From Dendrophyllia cribrosa (lineage: Eukaryota > Cnidaria > Anthozoa > Scleractinia > Dendrophylliidae): a stretch of DNA of 64,000 nucleotides. Positions 22,801-34,800 of the stretch are shown here, one piece after another. Numbering within the stretch: the stretch's first letter is position 1; every line of letters begins with the position of its first letter. Position numbers and translations under genes: made by a program. Where the stretch lies: positions 7,696,791 through 7,760,790 of the forward strand of contig JAJLRJ010000009.1 of assembly GCA_024195265.1 (NCBI GenBank), given 5' to 3'. The notes under the pieces are model-generated. The model had not been told where the DNA came from and searched no databases. It was given only the letters and a program-made list of their open reading frames with translations.

Positions 22801-25800
22801 CTCATGAACCAGCAGGTTTCGGATTCGACCAAAAAGGAATTGAATGACTTTTCGTTTGTCTGATCTTGTTAAAGTAATGATTATTTCACTTTTTTGTCAG
22901 CTGTTCCTAGGTAATCACGACAATGATACCGTTGCGTACAACCTACTAAAACCACCAGTTATAGCTCGCGTCATTCGGGTAAAGCCAGTAGAGTGGCACA
23001 ATCATATATCAATGAGAATGGAGATCTATGGTTGTCCAGGTATTGAACAATAATTTCCTCAATTACTATTAGCACCGTTAACCCAATGCCAGTAGACTAG
23101 CACAATCTACATGTACATGTATCAATAAGCATATAGATCTACGGTTGTCCAAGTCTATATAGTGAACAGTACTTTCCACAACTGGTACTCTTACTCCCAG
23201 CAAACTTAAATCCTTAGTTAGTTATGGAGACATGCAGTGGAGTTCTAACTATTGAGTCTGTGAATGAAATCCTATGGTGTGACCATTCAAATAATACCTT
23301 TTCGGCAGTTCTTTTGCATGGCACCATTTGTTTTTCAATATTTTACATTACAAAATTTAGGATTTTTCTTGAATTTTGATTTTTGGCACTCTTGGGAGTT
23401 AAAGGGTTAAGCATCACTATCATTAACATCACCATCATCAATAATAATCACTAAAACGATCACCATCTTCATAGCCATCATCGCCATCAACAGCACCAAC
23501 ATCATCATCATTATGAACGAAAACAAACTATTTCAATTACAATAAGGCTTTCACAAATTTAGGTTGCATAACAGCTCTTGGAATGACAGTGGGAACAATC
23601 TCTGATGCTCAGATAAGTGCGTCCTCACAGTTGAATGACAACCATTCTGCTGCACAAGCCAGGTTGCATTCCAAAGCAGATGGAAGCAAAGGTGGAGGTT
23701 GGTCATCTCTCATAAGTGATGTTGATCAGTGGCTTCAAGTGGATTTTGGTAGTTACATCATAGTAACACGTGTAGCGACTCAGGGAAGAAATGCTTACAA
23801 CGATTGGGTTACCAAGTACAGGTTACAGTACAGCGATGATGGTGCGTCTTTTCAACTGTACAGAAAACTAGGAGAGAATTCAGCGAAGGTTCGTCGACAT
23901 TAACAGTTACGTCACCTATTAACTATGATTTAATTTAAAAGATTCTGACGGAAATTATTTTTCTGCTGCAGTGGGGCATTCCTGTGAATGATATATCACG
24001 TCATGTAAAAGTATTTAATCTCGTTAAAACAATTTAGAAGCTTTGAGAAGCGTCATTGATGCCAAGTATATTCTCATACACGGCAAACATGTAAGATAAT
24101 AGACAATATATTGTATTCACGGTATTGAACTGGAACTAGCGTGCAGTCGAGGCTCATGCGGGGGAATCTTTTCACATGCAAATATTTTTAATGATATTCC
24201 TTCGTATTAGCCTCGACTGTAAGCTAGTTCCAGTTCAATACCGATAATACGAATATCGCTATTTCTTTCACATAGTGCGTAATTTTTAACTGAAATTTTT
24301 GACCTGACTTATGTCCCATGGGGAGACCAAGGGGAGGGTTCCAGGGATGTACCCTGGGGAGGGTTCCAGGGGTGTACCCAGTGGAGGGTTCAAGGGGCAT
24401 ACCCTGGGGAGGGTTCCAGGGGTGTACCCAGGGGAGGGTTCCAAGGGTGTACCCAGGGGAGGGTTCCAGGGGTGTACCCAGGGGAGGGTTCCAGGGAATT
24501 GAGAACAGGATCCTTAAAACAAAATCGGGAAAGGTGTTATTTTGCGTAGTTGACACTTCACTTCAAGAAATGTTTCCTTCCTGAATGTGACATGCACGTG
24601 ACATGTACATGCGTTTGAATGCCTGTGTAACTGAACTGTCTCGAGCGACTGATTTTGGACGAGATGGAACCCCACTCCCTTGCAAATAGGCTGGGTACGC
24701 CCCAGTGTTCTTCACTCCCGGTTAGGAGTAGAGCCAGATAACGAACTGCGTTCACTTTGCTCTGTCTTGTGCTACGAATGCCGCTGCACCACATAGTTAA
24801 AACTCCGACTCGTAGTTTTTTGTCAATAGTTCGTCTCCAATAGACCTCTTAAGCTTGTATGTTTTATTTTCCCGATGTAGGCCATGTGATGTTTTCAAGG
24901 GAATTTCTCCTTTGCCTTTTCGCAGATTATGCATACATGTGCACGTGAAGAAAAACAAAATTAAAAAGAAACACTTCTCCAGGGTAACATCACATGATCT
25001 ATGAAAACATACAAGCTAAAGAGGTCTATTCCCTCTCCATCTCTTCAAGTCAGATGCCAACCACATGTAAAACATGGTCATTGTCATTGTTTTTTCCAAA
25101 TCTCCCTATTACCTTATTCGATACTTGCATCGTCCAGTACGTTCTCAAGATATATCTCAGTTTTAGAAAAAACATCAGACCTGTTCACATCCTTTTAAGT
25201 CGTTTACAGGGTCTCACTGTCATAAAGGACTCTCCAATCCGTGCATGACAACCTTTATTTTACCAGAAATACAAGGACATCTGAAAGAGTCATCGGTGAA
25301 ATATTTCAACATATGACCGGCGGTCTCTTACAAGAAGGGCACTATACGGCGCTATATGACATCGTGACGAAAAGGAAGATCTGATTCAAAGAATTTCCAA
25401 AAAACCGGTACGGTAGTCTTTTCATGGGCCAAAATCATTCAAGGCAAGCACATTATGCAAAACATTTTTGTGTGAACATCTGCCTTCACACACGTCATTG
25501 AGCTACGACTTTATTTACCGAGGCTTTGTATGGTACCTGAGATTCGGCTTAACTGAAAAGTCATCGTTTGGTACGTATTTTTTAGACTACAGAATCGACC
25601 ACACCAATATCAAGAACAGATAAGAATCAAAAGTCAACTTGAATATAAAATAAGAGGCAATAACAAAGCGTGCAAAACGGTTCAATTTCGGACAGAAGTT
25701 GAACGAAAGATTGTCCGACGTCCGCCAAGATTCGAAACACACTCACCCAACTGAATGCCTTCATAACAATTAATTATACTAACAACGTTATAAGCATAGC

Positions 25801-28800
25801 AAAGTAAGAAAGAGCAGAAGCCATTTCTTTTGTAGGCTCACAAAGCTGAATAAATGTAGATGAGACTGAACGCTGTTTTGCATTCTTTGCTATTGGATGG
25901 CCATAACAAGCGCGAAATTCCAATTTGCCGAGTTAAGAAATTAGAATTCATGTTAAAAGGCGCATCTATTCAAATTTTTAAAGTTTTAAATTACACGAAA
26001 TGGGATGTCCTACACAAGATTTAACTAGTGAAGTCAGAATAAGGTTTTTGACTATCTTGCTAGCAGAGTCAGCCATCTTTAATTTAGTCAGTGAAGCAGG
26101 AATATGTGACAAAGATGGAGATCAGGAGTTATCCGTTTTGTAGTCAGTTCCCTTGGTTAAAGGCACCGGATACCCACCTTTTGCCGTTAGGTAAAGTGAA
26201 AATTCATCTTCAGGGGTTACAATGGAAGCGTGCTACATCCGACTTGGTGGAGAGCCAATATCTCCATAGACATTCCTTGGCATTGGTCCATCTGGTGGCC
26301 CAAGTGCACTCTACCGAGACACGCTACCCCCCTTCCACTCCTAACTGATGTTTCTGTCTGTCTGTCAATCAATCAATCTGTCTGTCTGTCTTATTGTGCA
26401 CATTAATGCATAATTAAAAGCAATGCGCAATGGCATTTTACGAGATTCTTCTTGTCATTTACGCATGGGTATTCCTAGCAACTGTTTGCTTTCATTGTAT
26501 TTAGGTATTTGATGGAAATCAAGACAGTGACAGTGTTGTATACAACACATTGATTCCACCAATTACAACACGCTTCATTCGGCTAATACCGGTAGAGTGG
26601 CACAATCACATATCACTAAGGACGGAGATCTATGGTTGTCCAGGTATTCTATCGTCAATTTGTAAAGGAAAAGAGATTATTAAGCAAAAGAATGTGTAAT
26701 TTTTGTTTTCGATCCTTTCAAAAAATTGACGAGTAAAAATAGTTATTTGTACGAAATTCATCGTTTCTACAATCCAAGTTTTTATAGCGTTTTTACTGAT
26801 GCAACAACAACGTTTATTCGTACTGTAAAATTACAAAGATGTATACATAATATATAAATTAAAAATAGATGCAGTAGCTGGTGCACGGTCAGGACATCGA
26901 ACTAATATCTCATATTTGCACTTCCTTAGGTACGTATTAACAATTTAAATAAGTCAAATGTTATATAAAGAGCAATACTTCTCAATGAACACTTTGGAAA
27001 TATCTGCAAGGGCCAACGGACAATGCAAAAGCGTTGGATCCTGGTGGATCTTAAGTCAGCAAATTTGATATAAATACGAAGGAACTAATAAAGCAAGGCT
27101 GACTGTACAACTGGGATTATAATATTCTTTCCAATATTTCGTCAGGCACGGCCTGACTTCTTCAGGGAATAAAATGACTACGAGAAAAACGTTACAATAT
27201 AAATCGCCAAGCAGTTTCTAAATAAAAATGGTGCATTCATTTGCTTTCACATTTGTTACTATTTGATATAAAGGGATCGACTCATATACGGTGCATATCT
27301 CGGCTACCCGAACGTAGTGAGCCGCCAGAAATCAATGATAGTAAAAAGTTTTTTAACATGATCGAAGAGGCTATTAGAAGGGGTCCCAGCCAAATTTAGT
27401 CTTCTCCTCTTCTGGGTGAGGAGTTGGGTTTTTTACCATCGGAGAGACCTTGTACCTCCCTAATGTCCGTCATTGGGCGTGAAGGCGATTGATTGACAAA
27501 GATGAAAGTAGAGATAGCCAACGCCATGGTTACTTTAGACATCGTATAAGTAACTGGCGATTGTTTCTGTACATATCTAGGGTTAGGGGTCGTAATCTTT
27601 TTATAACAAATTCAGGTTGCATAGCTCCTCTTGGCATGGACAGCGGAGCAATCACTGATGCCCAGATAAGCGCCTCTTCAGAATGGGATAACAATCATGC
27701 TGCAAGACAGGCCAGGTTGCACTTCAAACAACGGGGCAAGGCAGGTTCTTGGTCAGCTCGTAAAAGCGATCTCAACCAATGGCTTCAGGTGGATCTTGGT
27801 AGTTACACCACTGTGACACGTATAGCGACTCAGGGAAGGAATGCGTTCTATCAATGGGTTACTGCATACAGATTGCAGTACAGTGATGATGGCGTGACCT
27901 TCCAGTTATACAAAGAGCCACATTACACTTCACCAAAGGTATGCAAATGTCGTCCTTGCAGTATTGGTTCGTTTGTATGAGTTGTAGTTAGATATATTTT
28001 CAGATACTTAAACTCCGGAGGGGAAAATGTCTGCGCTAACCTTCACTGAGAAATTATTGGCTTTGCTTAATATTAATTTCATGAAAACGACTAACAGTTT
28101 TAGAAATAACACTTCTGACATTCGTATCACTTTCAGAAATCAGAAATTGGCAAATAGTCGAAAGTGGTGTGAAAAATTGAAAAACAAAAGTAACAGTAAG
28201 ATGAGGACGTATCGTTCAGTAGCTTCCATTTGAAAGGTCACCTCTTCATCAATAGACTTAAAGATAGAACAAAATCACGTGAATCAAGTCCGAACACAAG
28301 TAGTATTGTTTATATGAAAAGAACATAATAAAACATACAGAGATACATGTCTGGAGGATGAAACTTATTTTGTCGCGTTTAACTCGTTTTCTTATGATCA
28401 CCACTAAGCGAAGCAATTGACTAATATATGAGGTGAAAACTTGAAGAAAAGTTCTATAATGTCTGCATTTGCTATTTATTATTTAACTTAAGTGTTCGAT
28501 TAAATCCTTGTGTTCTTTCCTGGTCATCGTACGTTAAGGTGTTCCTTGGAAATCGTGGCAGCGACACCATTGTGTACAATGTTTTAAGCCCGCCAGTCAC
28601 AACACAGTACATCCGTGTCTTACCAGTGGAGTGGCACAATCATATATCAATGAGGATAGAGATCTACGGTTGTCCAGGTATTCCAACATTCAATCCTTTA
28701 CTCATATTAATGTTCGTCTTAGGGTGCGTTCGATTGAAAGTATTCCAGAATAAGAATCGGAAATATGGTCTCCAAAAAATCGTGTTTTTCGGGATTTGGG

Positions 28801-31800
28801 AGATCATGCTCAGAGTAAACATATTTTGATTATAATTCGCGCAATGCATCGCCTGATATGAACACTTTTCATATTGAATCATGTTTCATTCGTGATCAGA
28901 CTAAACGTGTTTCACCCATAAGTCACCCTTTCTTCGTTAATACAAATTCAGGTTGCATAACACCTCTTGGTATGGAAAACACAGCAATTTCTGACGTCCA
29001 AATAAGCGCTTCTTCAGAACAGGATAACAAACATGCTGCCTGGCGAGCAAGATTGCATGTAACAGCTGATGGAAGCATGGGCGGAGGTTGGTCAGCTCTT
29101 ACTAATGACTTTCAGCAATGGCTTCAGGTGGACCTTGGTAGTTACCCAACACTTACAAGTATAGCAACTCAGGGGATGAATGCACGCAATGAGTGGGTCA
29201 CCAAGTACAGGTTACAATATAGCTATGCTGGAGTCACCTTCAAGTTTTATAAAATGAGAGAAAACAGTTCAGCAATGGTAAATACTTGAAAGTCATATTT
29301 GAGAGAATTGTTGTGTAAGGTTATTGTTGTCGCGCGATTTGACGAGAGCTACAAACGCTAAGAATTGACAAGAATTCTTTAGTATAACTCTTTTGCTTTC
29401 GCGTTAAAAGCCCACATTCAATATATAACTAAGTCTCTCCAAAACGAATTAAAACCCAAAGGAATATTTGGTAGAACGCCCGTTGTCATGTTAGACTTTT
29501 GATGTATATCGAACCTGACTTGTGCGTTCTTAAAGTTCTACTTTGATCAAATTTTTGTCTACCTCTTTCTCTTCTTTTTTTCAAATGTTCTTTTTTCCCG
29601 CGCAGCTTTCTTTATCCTTCAACACTTTCCATTTGGAAATATAATATAATACAGGCATCTCTCCGATATGGGTGGACACTCTCCCCAGTCTTCCCTCGTT
29701 TTCCCCACTCATTTGCTCGCCTGTCCCTTTATCCGATGAATGGGGTTGGTTTCTAGAGAAACTGTGGTGCTGCGTCGGTCGGGGGATGAAACACGAGAAT
29801 TTAGTTTTATCGACTGAGTCGATAAGGTAAATTGACCACCGTAAAAAGATTTAAGTAGCTGACGTTTCCAGCGCTAGCCATTCGTCGGAGCGAATCAAAG
29901 AATTGTGGGTAGTGTGTGGTTTTATATAGTAAGCGGTGGAGCTACGCTATTGGTGGAAATTTGGTGACGTATTGGAGAGGTTCAAATAAATTGAATTTGT
30001 TTCTAATATTTAAGTGCTCAGCCCCACGAATATATTACGCTCTAATCCCTTAACGAGGGTAAATTAAGGAATTTATTTTTATTTCTTTCATTTCATTTTT
30101 TTTTTCTCTCTTTATACTCTTAATCCTGTATAGGTTTTTGATGGTAATAAAGACAGTGACAGCGTTATTTCAAACAGATTAAGCCAGCCAATCACAACAC
30201 GCTTCATTCGAATATTGCCGATAGAGTGGCATAATCATATATCAATGAGAATGGAGATCTATGGTTGTTTCGGTAAAGTTGACCTCCAAACATACATTAC
30301 TATTACGGTTTTTTGTGTGTAATTAAGCTACAATCAAAGACAAAAGTGTTGGGAAGGTTGGCAGTTTTTACCGTTCAATTCTTTCTCTCCCCTTCCACTC
30401 TTACAATGCTGTTTATAACTGGACTTTTTTCCCGCGGGACTTTTTTAATGCATAATTGTTGGCTACGATCCCAACATTGGAAAGGGGGATTGGGGTGACT
30501 CTGAAAGTTAATTGAAGATCATTAAAAATGAATTGTAAATGAAAGGACTACTCGACAAATTCGAAATACTGGATCCCTGGGAAGGATCTGATCAGCGAAA
30601 TTAATTTACAAGCAAATGAAATGAAAGGCTGATCGTACAGTAAAGGAATATATATTTTTTTCAACCGATTAATTTCGAACAGCACGGCCGTTCTTCATCA
30701 GGGTATAACCGTACTAAAGGAAAAACGTTACAAATTTAAATTTAAAACAAGCGAATTGATATGAAATTACATATGACATGATGAAACGATAAAAAAGGAC
30801 GCTAAAATTTACATGAATATTAAGTTTCGTGGTGTCTGAAGATCGTTATTTAACGTTAAGAGATCATCGGTGTACTTCAGCACTTACATTGTATATATGC
30901 TATTCATTTTTACAACCTTCCCAACTACTTCTGTCGACAATTGTAGTCGATGATGTTAAGTGTAATAGGTACGGCTTAAACGAGAACAACCTTACTAAAA
31001 ATATATTTTAATGAAAACTGCAAGTCAGTATCGTCAATTAACTGCCCTGCGAGCAGAGGATTCTTTTGCGCCGAGCTACGCCGGACGAAAAAGTAACCTC
31101 TGCGAGCATCCGTTCGTTTCTTTGATCAAGCCGCTGTCCAGAAACGTGGACGAATAAATTAACTTTGAACCGGTGAAACAAGTTTACAAACTTGTTTAGC
31201 CTCTCGCGCATGCACTCATCCACGTAACTGCTGCGTTTATGCGAGCCCGCTATGTAACAATCAAAATGGCGTCCAAGGTGACGAAGACATTTTTGCCACG
31301 AAACAACGGCACGTGCTATAATTTTTCCGCGAAACGTCAAATGCATCGCTTGGGGCGTCACGTGGCTGCGCAAGCTTGATGGAAAAGCGAACGGATGCTC
31401 GCAGAGGTTACCTTTTCGTCCGGCGTAGCTCGGCGCAAAAGAATCCTCTGCTCGCAGGGTATTAATTAACCAGTTACAGCACCGCAGGAATGCATTGCTC
31501 AATACCTTTTACTTCAGTGTTTACACTTTAGGATTTCATTCAGACTATCAAGACTATCTTTGCAAAACAAAATAAACAGCACAACAGGAAAGAGTCTCTC
31601 AATACTAAGCTCTCATTTGAGTCGTTATACTATAGACTTTCATGTGTCTAAAAAGTGTAACTGGTTGTACAACTTCAATGCGACGCGCCTTATTACCGTG
31701 AGCACTCAACAAACGTTTTTTCAAGTTATCCAATACACCTTATTCCAAAATGGCGGCCATTTTATTATTCTTTTATATCTATGTAAATTAGCCCTCTTGG

Positions 31801-34800
31801 CCTCATTTTCGCTTGAAAATTCTTTTGTATTTTGCACATGCTGACGAGGCTAAGAGGGCTAATTTACATGGATATAAAAGAATAATAAAATGGCCGCCAT
31901 TTTGGAATAAGGTGTATCAGAGAGCGCCGAATTCAATTGGCGCGCACGCCTCCTCGTAATCTTGTCCCTTCGTGTTTATCACAGGAGTGTAAAATTAGTT
32001 ACAAAACTTGTAAAAATGTTTGTTGGACGCTTACGGTAAGGCACGTCACACTGTAAGCATTAAATAAAAACATATTATGCAAAATAAAGTTTTTAAAGTC
32101 GTTTTCATGCCTAGGTTGCATAGCCCCTCTTGGCATGGAAAGTGAAAAAATCGCAGATACACAGATCAGTGCATCTTCAATGCAAGATGACAACAGCTCT
32201 CCAAGACAGGCCAGGTTACACAGCATACAGGGAGGCTGGTCAGCTCTTAAAAATGATCTCAATCAATGGCTTCAGGTGGATCTTGGTAGTTACACCAGAG
32301 TAACACGTGTAGCGACTCAGGGGAGAAATGCTTACAGTGAGTGGGTAACCAAGTACACTTTACAGTACAGTGATAATGGGGTGACATTCCAGTTTTATCA
32401 GGAGGCGAGGACCGATTTTCCGAAGGTAAATGTTTGTTTCTCTAACAATAATACATGCATGAATGCGCGGATATACTAAAATTCTCATCCACCTCACAGT
32501 GTCCAGACCCTAAGCAAGCCATTATCTCCTTTAATAAATCATGCATAAATTAACATAGCAACAGGTAGGAGATAATGTTTTCTCTGGCTTTCTTTGGGAA
32601 AATCTCCGCCAAGCAGACAACTGCTTAAATAAGGAAGATATCATGATTTAGCAGCAAATGCGCAAATCTAAGGCAAAATAAATACGTCCTAAACCACGAT
32701 AGTAGATATTATTTGATAAGCCTATTAAATTGAACGTTGAATTGAATACAAAAACAAAAACAAAGAAAAGTTTATAGTTTTCTGCTTGTAGGACTGTAGA
32801 GAAAAGGTCAATTTTTTTATTTTGAACTGGAAATGCTAAACTTTTAAAGAGTTTTTACGTCCATTTAGAGTTCAAATGTTGGTCTTACTAAAACATTTTT
32901 ACATTTGTATTCCTCGTTCTCTGCTATTTTTAGGTGTTTGTTGGAAATCAAGACAGTGACTCTGTTGTGTACAACACAATGAGTCCACCAATCACTACAG
33001 ACGTCGTTCGTTTTTTGCCAGTGGAATGGCACAGCCGCATATCTATGCGGATAGAGCTGTATGGCTGTCCAGGTAATCGCTTATTATCATATTTGCAAAA
33101 CCTCTATTCTAGGCCTCAGACTTCCTTATTTATTATTTTTTTTGATAACTTTTCGTTTTAAATTTGTATATTAGGATAAGTTGTCGATAGCCAAAAATAA
33201 TGGATAAATCAGATCGACTTTATTCTATTTTTTTTTTCAATAAAATTCTCAGGATGCGTTGGTGCTCTTGGCATGGAGAATGAAGAAATCTCTGATGCTC
33301 AAATTAGCGCATCTTCACAACTGGATGAAAATAATGCAGCAGCACAGGCCAGACTGAACTTAAAAGAAGATGGCAACAAGCAAGGAGGCTGGTCAACTCT
33401 TAGAAGTGACTTTCACCAATGGATTCAGGTGGATCTTGGTAGTTACACCACAGTTACACGTGTAGCAACTCAGGGGAAGAATGGACGAGATCAGTGGGTA
33501 CTCAAGTACAGGTTTCAGTACAGTGATGACGGAGTGGACTTCAATTTTGTAATGAAGACAAAAAACAGTTCAGCAAAGGTATATTTGTTGTTACTACAAG
33601 TGACAGCTATGTACCGTCCTTGCTAAGCCGTGAACTGCCAATTTCAATGAGTCTGTGAAATCCTGAAGTGTGACCATTCAAATGAAAGCTTTTGAGCAGT
33701 ACTTTCCTGTGATGCTGTTTATTATGCTGTACAAGGTGGTTCTAACGTTTGAGTCTGTGGATGAAACCCTAAAGTGTGACCATTCAAATGAAAGCTTTTG
33801 AGCAGTACTTTCCTGTCAGTGTTGTTTATTATGCTGTACAAGGTGGTCCTTACTTTCGAGTCTGTGGATGAAATCCTTAAGTGTGACCATTCAAATGAAA
33901 GCTACTGAGCAGTACTTTCCTGTGGTACTGTTTATTATGCTGTACATGGTGGCTCTAACTTTTGCGTCTGTGAACAAAATCCTGCAGGGTGATCACCCGT
34001 CGTGAATATCATGCATGTAACTGATTTCTTTGTTTGTTTAGGTATTTCATGGAAATCAAGACAGTGACAGTGTTGTATACAACATTCTGAGCCCACCAAT
34101 CACAACACGCTACATTCGGATTTTACCAGTGGAATGGCACAATCATATATCAATGAGAGTGGAAATCTATGGTTGTCACGGTATTATGAAATTTTCTCTT
34201 CACATTTTCGCGTTTATCGTTTATTGCGTGAAAAGGTCGCTTCTTTTTAAAGGCGGTTTTTATGTTTTTGTCTCAGATTATGCTAGAATTAAAACTGAGC
34301 ATCTTATTTCAAACACGAAATGCTCTAAGAACACTAAGGACAAGATATCAAGTAAATTCTTGTAAAAAGAATAAACCATAATCAGTTTTTAGCAAATTTT
34401 CCAAAACACGTTGAACAAACTTGAAAAAATTGGCCAATTTTTTCAAGTTGCAATCCACTTCCATCCTGACCATCTGTAGTCAGAGACACTTGTTTATAGT
34501 TTCATTATACTCGTAAAGCAATTTTAAACAAAACTGGATCATTATTTTTGCGTTTCCACTGTTATAAATATGTCTTTTAGCTTTTAAAAATAACACTAAA
34601 AATGGCGACATAGCCCCTTTAAGGCAAAACGTGAGGCAAATTCATCATTTGCCGTTTTTGGGATATCTGTCATGAACATCAAGTAAACTCGGACTGAATC
34701 ACTGATTTAAAGAAATTATTGCGAGAATCTCTTTCGGTGATGTTTGAACAATGGTAATATTGTGGAAAATTTCAAAGTGACCTTTGCTAACCTTCGCAAG

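Noticed and set aside
24224..24584. Gly/Pro-rich proteins on both strands
   Set aside because: Products of the 25-bp minisatellite, which keeps all frames open.
31038..31502. 154-residue minus-strand open frame
   Set aside because: It covers the palindromic element 31045-31459 almost exactly and has no protein-family signature.
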